Below are positions 58,348-64,000 of a stretch of DNA of 64,000 nt, piece after piece. Position numbers and translations under genes: made by a program. The notes beneath the pieces are model-generated. The model had not been told where the DNA came from, ran no database searches, and saw nothing but the letters and a program-made list of their open reading frames with translations. Position 1 is the first letter of the stretch. Each line of letters opens with the position of its first letter. This DNA is from Alkalimarinus sediminis (GTDB lineage Bacteria > Pseudomonadota > Gammaproteobacteria > Pseudomonadales > Oleiphilaceae), in assembly GCF_026427595.1 (NCBI RefSeq), contig NZ_CP101527.1:2917001-2981000 (forward strand). The letters are read 5' to 3'.

Positions 58348-59040
58348 ATGACAGGAAAAACCGTACTCATTGTCGATGACGAAGCCTCAATCCGCGAAAT
58401 GATAGCCGTTGCACTTGAGATGGCAGATTATCACTGTCTCGAGGCGAGTGATGCTCGAGAAGCTCACTCGCTAGTCATAGATCATGCTCCCGATTTAATT
58501 CTATTGGACTGGATGCTACCTGGCACTTCAGGCATAGAGTTAGCCCGCAGGTTAAAGCGGGATGAAAGCACCGCTGAAATACCGATAATCATGCTGACTG
58601 CAAAAACCGAAGAAGATAATAAGATTCAAGGTTTAGAAGTCGGAGCAGACGATTACATTACCAAACCTTTCTCACCTCGAGAGTTAGTCGCTCGACTCAA
58701 GGCGGTACTGCGCAGAGCAACTCCACAAGGCAAGGAGTCTGCCATCAACGTGGATGATCTAATACTCGACCCTATTGGCCACCGGGTCACTTCTGACGGT
58801 ATTGCTGTTACCATGGGGCCAACCGAATACAAACTGCTCCAGTTCTTTATGACCCACCAAGATAGGGTTTACACGCGAACACAATTACTCGACCATGTTT
58901 GGGGTGGCAATGTTTATGTTGAAGAACGAACCGTTGATGTTCACATCAGGCGGCTAAGAAAAGCACTAGGAAACAGGCATGAAACTCTTATCCAAACGGT
59001 TAGAGGTGCGGGTTATCGATTTTCAACCAAAGATGCCTGA
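58348..59040 (+). CDS. phoB: Phosphate regulon response regulator PhoB
   Basis: A 230-residue OmpR-type regulator: receiver domain with Asp in LILLDWMLPG (about residue 54), Lys in YITKPFSPRE, and a C-terminal winged helix with recognition helix and RTVDVHIRRLRKALG. The start ATG is preceded by AAGGG. It is 28 bases upstream of phoR and carries a Pho box upstream. Confidence 0.96.
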   Translation: MTGKTVLIVDDEASIREMIAVALEMADYHCLEASDAREAHSLVIDHAPDLILLDWMLPGTSGIELARRLKRDESTAEIPIIMLTAKTEEDNKIQGLEVGADDYITKPFSPRELVARLKAVLRRATPQGKESAINVDDLILDPIGHRVTSDGIAVTMGPTEYKLLQFFMTHQDRVYTRTQLLDHVWGGNVYVEERTVDVHIRRLRKALGNRHETLIQTVRGAGYRFSTKDA

Positions 59041-59068
59041 GTTCAACTGAGTACGATTACAAGACAAC

Positions 59069-60406
59069 ATGAAGAAGAACTGGCAAAGCCACATACATCG
59101 TATTTTTATCTCGCTAGCCATCCTGGTCATTATCGGGTTAATCGCCGGTTCTGTTAGCTGGGTGCTCGTACTGGGCCTGGGTGCCTATCTTGTCTGGACT
59201 CTCATTCAAGCCATTAAGCTCCATCAATGGTTATATTCACCGGGTAACAAGACTACACCTCCAGAAAGCCACGGTCTTTGGGGTGATCTTTTCGACGGTA
59301 TTCACACGCTGCAAAAGAACCATAATAGCGCCCAAAATCGCTTGAAGACAATGATTAACAGAGTACAAGAGTCTGCTAATGCCCTAAATGATGCGGTGAT
59401 TATGACAGATGCCCGGGGCGCAATGGAGTGGTGGAATAAGTCAGCGACCTATTATCTTGGTTTTGTGCAACGCTCTGACCATGGCCAACCCATATATAAC
59501 CTGATTCGAACCCCCGTATTTAAGACCTACTTTGAGCAAAAAAACTACGATGAACCCATCGAACTATCCTCCCCAGCTAAACCTCATATCACGTTGCGCT
59601 TTCGGATTACCCTATTTGGAGAGGATGATCGTTTAATCATTGCCCAAGACATCACAAGGGTGCACAACCTAGAGCAAATGCGAAAAGACTTTGTGAGCAA
59701 TGTCTCTCACGAACTTCGCACCCCACTTACGGTTATTAGTGGCTATTTAGAAACACTTTCAGGGAGCAGCGACGCTCTTTCCCCGGTATGGAAAAGAGCC
59801 TTAAACACCATGTCCGATCAAACTGGGAGAATGGAGCAGCTTATTACCGACCTGCTATTGCTCGCTAAATTTGAAACCATAGACCAACGACAGACTCAAA
59901 AAGAGATCTCAATTCATAGCCTGCTTACGACGATCAAGAGTGATGCCATCGCTCTTAGTGGTAAACAGCATCATCGGATCAACCTGACTGAAAGCACAAA
60001 CGGTCTATTTATTGGTGATGAAAACCAGCTAAGAAGCGCTTTTTCAAACATCATATTTAATGCAGTTAAGTACACACCCACAGAGGGTAATATAGATATT
60101 CATTGGTGGTTTGATGGCGATGGTGTTCACTTATCGGTTAAAGATAGTGGTGACGGTTTTGACCCCATACATATACCTCGCCTAACAGAACGGTTCTACC
60201 GTGCAGATCCCAGCCGCCATAAAGAGACTGGTGGTTCAGGGCTTGGGTTAGCGATTGTTAAACATGTACTAAGAAACCATGACGGAGAACTAGAAGTAAA
60301 AAGCAATCTCGGCCTTGGTAGTGAGTTTATTTGCCACTTCCCCAAGTCACGCTATATCGAACACCCACCCCGTTCAAACACCATCCGGCCTCAAACCGAC
60401 AGATAA
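59069..60406 (+). CDS. phoR: Phosphate regulon sensor histidine kinase PhoR
   Basis: A 445-residue membrane kinase: two short N-terminal hydrophobic helices (about residues 13-47), a PAS domain (about 95-190), the dimerisation domain with autophosphorylated His214 in SNVSHELRTPLT, and an HATPase domain with N-box FSNIIFNAVKYTP, G1 DSGDGF and G2 GGSGLGLAIVKHVL. This matches PhoR of pseudomonads. It is followed by a terminator. Confidence 0.95.
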   Translation: MKKNWQSHIHRIFISLAILVIIGLIAGSVSWVLVLGLGAYLVWTLIQAIKLHQWLYSPGNKTTPPESHGLWGDLFDGIHTLQKNHNSAQNRLKTMINRVQESANALNDAVIMTDARGAMEWWNKSATYYLGFVQRSDHGQPIYNLIRTPVFKTYFEQKNYDEPIELSSPAKPHITLRFRITLFGEDDRLIIAQDITRVHNLEQMRKDFVSNVSHELRTPLTVISGYLETLSGSSDALSPVWKRALNTMSDQTGRMEQLITDLLLLAKFETIDQRQTQKEISIHSLLTTIKSDAIALSGKQHHRINLTESTNGLFIGDENQLRSAFSNIIFNAVKYTPTEGNIDIHWWFDGDGVHLSVKDSGDGFDPIHIPRLTERFYRADPSRHKETGGSGLGLAIVKHVLRNHDGELEVKSNLGLGSEFICHFPKSRYIEHPPRSNTIRPQTDR

Positions 60407-60436
60407 AAAACCCCGAACAGTAAACTCGAGGTTTTC
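60405..60436 (+). terminator. Terminator after phoR
   Basis: AAAACCCCGA pairs with TCGAGGTTTT (one mismatch) around a 6-base loop, ending in T4, directly after the phoR stop. Confidence 0.65.
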
Positions 60437-60556
60437 TGAAACACGTCACAACTACTCAAACCACCCGCCTCAGAAAGAGCAGAAATAATAGCTCTTCTTC
60501 TCATAATCTTCTAAACTGAAAGTAGACAATAAAAACAATATAGGTTGGTTATCGTT

Positions 60557-60916
60557 ATGCCTAATACAGAACGTCGCACCCATCACCGTTATATCGCCCC
60601 TTCACTGTCGGTATTACTTAATACTAGCGATGATAAATCTAACAGTTCATCATCCATACAGTTAACCATGATAGATTTTAACTGCTTAGGAATGGCTGTA
60701 GAGAGCCACAAGAGCTTTAAAGTGGGTGAAGAGCTGCAACTCACCATATCTGATGATTACGACCGCTCAGTGGATGTTGATTGCTTCGTTTGTAACCGAG
60801 CAAAGACAGAGGGTGGCTACCGCTCAGGGCTGTATTTTATGCATCAAGGAGAAGACATTGTGGCTTCACGACAGTTGTTGATGTCTATGGAACAGCAGTT
60901 TGATGAAGTTGTTTGA
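60557..60916 (+). CDS. PilZ domain protein (variant)
   Basis: A 119-residue cyclic-di-GMP-binding-type PilZ domain. The N-terminal arginine motif RTHHR (RxxxR) is present near residue 6-10. The second motif, normally D/N-x-S-x-x-G, reads DFNCLG, so the serine is an asparagine and ligand binding could be weak. No other domain. The start is taken as ATG 60557; a TTG 12 bases upstream is also in frame. The DGC genes at 44-52 kb are the likely source of its ligand. Confidence 0.78.
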   Translation: MPNTERRTHHRYIAPSLSVLLNTSDDKSNSSSSIQLTMIDFNCLGMAVESHKSFKVGEELQLTISDDYDRSVDVDCFVCNRAKTEGGYRSGLYFMHQGEDIVASRQLLMSMEQQFDEVV

Positions 60917-60918
60917 AC

Positions 60919-60947
60919 TGAAAAATTAACAGCTCCCGAAGGAGCCA
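60919..60947 (-). terminator. Terminator with TTCG loop for the PEP-CTERM gene
   Basis: On the minus strand GGCTCC-TTCG-GGAGCT forms a six-base stem with the stable tetraloop, followed by GTTAATTTTT. It lies about 50 bases beyond the PEP-CTERM gene stop. Confidence 0.7.
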
Positions 60948-60993
60948 TTAATAATAGTTATGCTATTAGTAAACCACCTAAAAACACTTATGA

Positions 60994-61650
60994 TTAGGCT
61001 TTACTTTTTTTACGTCGAACAAATCCCAGCCCAGAAAGACCCAGACCAAGCAACGCTAGGCTTCCTGGCTCAGGCACGCCAACTGGATCTGCTCCGCCTA
61101 CTGGTCTATAGAAATAATCTACAGTTAAACGCACCAAGCTGCTATTGGTATAGTCATTACGTGTAAGATACGCGGCTTTTTGATAGTCTTGGCTAACTCC
61201 AATATGAGCAGTAACTGTAGAGCCAAGGAAATTAGACAGGTCTATCGTTGCCTCCTTAGCGCCTTCTAGAACACTTAAATCATAATTGATAGAACGCCTT
61301 TCGCGAGCCCCATATTCTTCTAACCCTGGAGGATTGTCAGTCGCATAATCCGTAGATAAATATGCTGTATTATTAAAATTAAAACTAGCTTTCGCGCGGT
61401 TTGTTGTATCGCCTGTGACGCTATTTTCACTCCCATTGGTATGAGTCAAACGAATATTTGAGCCTATCAAGTAGTCAAAACCAAAAATTACTTTATCTAG
61501 CGTCCCTAGATTAGAATCAAACCCAGCAAACGAATCGTAAAACCAATCCGTCCCCAGATTTGTCATGTTGTAGGTGTTATCGTAAGCACGAATAACACCA
61601 GCTTGAGCTGTCGTTGCGAGCAGCGAAATAGTGAACAGTAAATATTTCAT
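60994..61650 (-). CDS. PEP-CTERM sorting domain protein
   Basis: A 218-residue exported protein with a signal peptide (LLFTISLLATTAQA). The central part is beta-rich with two or three NDY/Asn-rich segments. The C-terminus is a PEP-CTERM signal: VPEPGSLALLG, a short hydrophobic helix (LGLGLSGLGF), then VRRKKSKA. Such proteins are cleaved by an exosortase (EpsH) and often associated with exopolysaccharide. No exosortase gene is in the window. The start has GGA nine bases upstream. Confidence 0.9.
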   Translation of the reverse strand: MKYLLFTISLLATTAQAGVIRAYDNTYNMTNLGTDWFYDSFAGFDSNLGTLDKVIFGFDYLIGSNIRLTHTNGSENSVTGDTTNRAKASFNFNNTAYLSTDYATDNPPGLEEYGARERRSINYDLSVLEGAKEATIDLSNFLGSTVTAHIGVSQDYQKAAYLTRNDYTNSSLVRLTVDYFYRPVGGADPVGVPEPGSLALLGLGLSGLGFVRRKKSKA

Positions 61651-61830
61651 ATTTTAAATCCATTTTTAGCTATTAAATTGATAAATCAATATAAGCAATA
61701 ATTAAACCAATAAAATAGCCGGTACGAGTTTAGTGGTCTATATCCATGCCAACTCATTTAGCTTTTGTATTTCAATATGTTAAATGTAAAATAACTTGAC
61801 ACAATATTAAATGCGTACTTTCAGCATTTA

Positions 61831-62724
61831 TTATATAACCCCCCCCCCAACCAAAGACCAAAATGCATTCACCAGTGGGTTTTTTAGGCTTTTCTTTAGT
61901 GTAAACAAACCCACATCGTAAGGTTCCAATTCTGGTTTTACATCTAAAGTTTTTATTCGATCAACCAATGGACTATTGTCGAGTACTATTTTTGGCACCA
62001 CACCAATACCCAGCCCCAGACTTACCATACTCACGATAGCTTCATTACCCGCTACCTGGGCATAGATTCTGGGGTTTACATCCATTTTACGAAACCATGT
62101 ATCGATCCTGTTTCTGGCGATACCTCCCTCTGACAGAATCATTGGCACCGTCGCCCACTCTTCTGGTGACGAAGGGGTTGTTAAGGGTACATCGGGGTCA
62201 CTCTGCTCAGTTGGCGCAATAAACAAAAGCGGTGAAACAGTAATAGGTTTGAATGCCAGCCCCCTCGGTAGCGTAGGCGGATGTGCAGCAATGGTAATAT
62301 CCTCTTCACCCGCGATAATTCTACTAATGGCATGTTCAGGGTCTCCAGTATGTAACTTAATCTCGATACCAGGGTTGGTTTGGCGAAATCGGTTAAGCAG
62401 ATCAAATAAGATACTGTAACTGGCGGTGACCGAGCAGTACATACTCACCTGGCCATGTAACTGATCATCACTCGAAACAAGATCATTTCGAATCAAATTC
62501 CACTCGGAGATCGCTTCACGGGCATATTGCTGAAACTTTTGTCCTTCGGTGGTTAAGACAACGGTACGATTATCTCGATTAAACAAGACGACACCTAGAT
62601 CTTCTTCCAACTGCCGAATATTGCGAGAGAGTGCTGAGATACTAATATTGCAGGCAGTGCTAGCACGTCCAAAATGGAGATCATCAGCTAGAGCCAAAAA
62701 GTGTTTCAAACTACGAATATTCAT
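61831..62724 (-). CDS. ilvY: LysR family regulator IlvY
   Basis: A 297-residue LysR-type regulator, the length of E. coli IlvY, divergent from ilvC as in E. coli, where it activates ilvC when acetolactate or acetohydroxybutyrate is bound. The N-terminal helix-turn-helix is MNIRSLKHFLALADDLHFGRASTACNISISALSRNIRQLEEDLG (key parts HFLALADDLHF, SALSRNIRQLE). The C-terminal effector domain runs to residue 297. Ten consecutive C (61839-61848) in the plus strand encode the last Gly run of the protein. The start is ATG 62724. Confidence 0.88.
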   Translation of the reverse strand: MNIRSLKHFLALADDLHFGRASTACNISISALSRNIRQLEEDLGVVLFNRDNRTVVLTTEGQKFQQYAREAISEWNLIRNDLVSSDDQLHGQVSMYCSVTASYSILFDLLNRFRQTNPGIEIKLHTGDPEHAISRIIAGEEDITIAAHPPTLPRGLAFKPITVSPLLFIAPTEQSDPDVPLTTPSSPEEWATVPMILSEGGIARNRIDTWFRKMDVNPRIYAQVAGNEAIVSMVSLGLGIGVVPKIVLDNSPLVDRIKTLDVKPELEPYDVGLFTLKKSLKNPLVNAFWSLVGGGVI

Positions 62725-62754
62725 AGAGCCATTATAGCGACTCCATCCACTTAA

Positions 62755-62781
62755 TTGCAAAATATGACACATTGTATTGCA
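62755..62781. promoter_or_regulatory. Candidate IlvY-binding site in the ilvY/ilvC gap
   Basis: Two TTGCA words (62755-62759 and 62777-62781) are 22 bases apart, two helical turns, in the 156-base divergent region. IlvY of E. coli binds TTGCAA-type tandem sites, so this is a plausible operator; it has not been verified. Confidence 0.4.
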
Positions 62782-62880
62782 TTTATTTCAATTTACGAAA
62801 GATATACTTTTCTATACAGTAGGCACCCTGAATTTAAGATATTCAAATTTATCTCTATTTAAACAAACGGAAGCATCACA

Positions 62881-64000
62881 ATGTCTAACAACTATTTTAA
62901 TACACTGCCTCTACGTGAGCAGCTTGAGCAACTGGCTAAGTGCCGTTTCATGGACATCTCTGAGTTTGAAGATGGTGTTGAGGCGCTAAAAGGCAAGAAG
63001 ATCGTTGTAATCGGTTGTGGTGCTCAGGGCCTAGCTCAAGGCATGAACTTGCGTGACAGTGGTTGCGACGTATCTTACACCTTGCGTCAAGCAGCCATTG
63101 ACGAGAAACGTCAGTCTTGGAAGAACGCAACCGAAAACGGTTTTACAGTAGGCACTTACGAAGAGCTTATTCCTACTGCTGACGTAGTACTTAACCTAAC
63201 CCCAGACAAGCAGCACACGGCAGTTGTAAACACAGTAATGCCTATGATGAAAGAAGGCGCTTGTCTTTCTTATTCTCACGGTTTCAACATCGTTGAAGAA
63301 GGCATGAAGATCCGTGAAGATCTGACGGTTATCATGGTTGCACCTAAGTGCCCTGGTTCTGAAGTACGTAACGAATATGTTCGTGGTTTTGGTGTACCTA
63401 CCCTAATCGCAGTTCACGAAGATAACGACCCTAAAGGTGAAGGTCTTGCTCTAGCTAAAGCTTATGCAGTAGGTACTGGTGGTCATAAAGCAGGCGTGTT
63501 GATGTCTTCTTTCATCGCTGAAGTTAAGTCTGACTTAATGGGTGAGCAAACCATTCTTTGCGGCATGCTGCAAACTGGTTCACTACTGTGTTTCGACAAG
63601 ATGGTTGAAGAAGGCATTGACCCAGGTTACGCATCTAAGCTGATTCAGTACGGTTGGGAAACCATCACTGAAGCACTGAAATACGGCGGCGTAACTAACA
63701 TGCTAGATCGTCTTTCTAATCCAGCCAAGATTAAGTGTTTTGATCTTGCAGAAGAGCTCAAGCAGATCATGCGTCCGCTATACAACAAGCACCAGGATGA
63801 CATCATCGATGGTACATTCTCTCGTGTAATGATGGAAGATTGGGCAAACGACGACGTTAACCTACTAGGCTGGCGTGCAGAGACTGCTGAGACTGCTTTC
63901 GAGAAGACTCCAGCAGGTGATGTTGAGATCTCTGAGCAAGAGTACTTCGACAATGGCATTTTGATGGTTGCAATGGTTAAGGCAGGTGTTGAGTTGGCAT
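62881..64000 (+). CDS. ilvC: Ketol-acid reductoisomerase, class II (3' end cut by window)
   Basis: IlvC rearranges and reduces acetolactate/acetohydroxybutyrate in branched-chain amino acid synthesis, using NADPH. The visible 373 residues begin with [22 protein letters not shown] and include the Rossmann motif [16 protein letters not shown], the NADPH-binding loop with [13 protein letters not shown], and metal-binding [15 protein letters not shown] (about residues 210-230). The long N-terminus and sequence are of the class II type known from E. coli (about 490 residues), unlike the short class I enzyme of Pseudomonas. Codon usage is of a highly expressed gene. Confidence 0.95.
   Translation, partial: MSNNYFNTLPLREQLEQLAKCRFMDISEFEDGVEALKGKKIVVIGCGAQGLAQGMNLRDSGCDVSYTLRQAAIDEKRQSWKNATENGFTVGTYEELIPTADVVLNLTPDKQHTAVVNTVMPMMKEGACLSYSHGFNIVEEGMKIREDLTVIMVAPKCPGSEVRNEYVRGFGVPTLIAVHEDNDPKGEGLALAKAYAVGTGGHKAGVLMSSFIAEVKSDLMGEQTILCGMLQTGSLLCFDKMVEEGIDPGYASKLIQYGWETITEALKYGGVTNMLDRLSNPAKIKCFDLAEELKQIMRPLYNKHQDDIIDGTFSRVMMEDWANDDVNLLGWRAETAETAFEKTPAGDVEISEQEYFDNGILMVAMVKAGVELA

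Overview
The window is chromosomal DNA of a free-living, probably marine gammaproteobacterium. Gene order matches Pseudomonas and its relatives in several blocks: PBP1a divergent from pilMNOPQ-aroK-aroB-damX; TetR/aldehyde dehydrogenase/coaD/ferredoxin/GGT-like; ppk1-hemB; rubredoxin/rubredoxin reductase next to ubiC-ubiA-phoB-phoR. The moderate G+C by eye, the rubredoxin pair, the aldehyde dehydrogenase and the PEP-CTERM protein would suit an Oceanospirillales/Marinobacter/Oleiphilus-like lineage. That placement is inferred from memory of gene order; no search was run. I see no tRNA, rRNA, CRISPR array, insertion sequence, prophage or integrase. The first and last genes (damX-like and ilvC) are cut by the window edges.

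Layout. 1-8.1 kb (minus): damX-like, aroB, aroK and the type IV pilus assembly operon pilM-N-O-P-Q. 8.2-10.8 kb (plus): PBP1a. 10.8-13.2 kb (minus): an endonuclease/exonuclease/phosphatase protein, DsbA and cytochrome c4. 13.7 kb: engB. 14.4-19.5 kb: TetR regulator, aldehyde dehydrogenase with a visible promoter/operator, coaD, ferredoxin and a GGT-like lipoprotein that lacks the catalytic threonine. 19.6-29.1 kb: envelope proteins of unknown role, AI-2E transporter, ppk1, hemB, a SutA-like RNA polymerase-associated protein, DUF2059 and DUF1415 proteins. 29.2-36 kb: tmcA, a membrane-anchored peroxiredoxin-like protein, a TetR-aidB pair and a DsbA-like thioredoxin protein. 36.1-41.4 kb (minus): five consecutive exported proteins (COG3014 lipoprotein, YcfL, LpoB-like, LPP20-like, FlgT-like). 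41.8-44.2 kb: aspartate decarboxylase PanP, a DUF985 cupin and a small protein. 44.3-51.9 kb: three cyclic-di-GMP enzymes around a phosphate permease. 51.9-56.4 kb: metallo-hydrolase/thioesterase pair, a DksA-like zinc-finger protein, rubredoxin reductase and rubredoxin. 56.6-60.4 kb: ubiC, ubiA, phoB (with a Pho box) and phoR. 60.5-64 kb: PilZ protein, PEP-CTERM protein, and ilvY divergent from ilvC.

Together these genes are mostly core functions: aromatic amino acid and ubiquinone precursors, heme, CoA and branched-chain amino acids; cell wall synthesis; disulfide formation; phosphate sensing, uptake and polyphosphate storage; and cyclic-di-GMP signalling with type IV pili. The strongest candidate for an undescribed system is the five-gene envelope locus at 36.1-41.4 kb. 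Its LpoB-like, LPP20-like and FlgT-like proteins resemble the fold set of the Vibrio flagellar outer-membrane ring proteins FlgO/FlgP/FlgT, but no flagellar gene is nearby.
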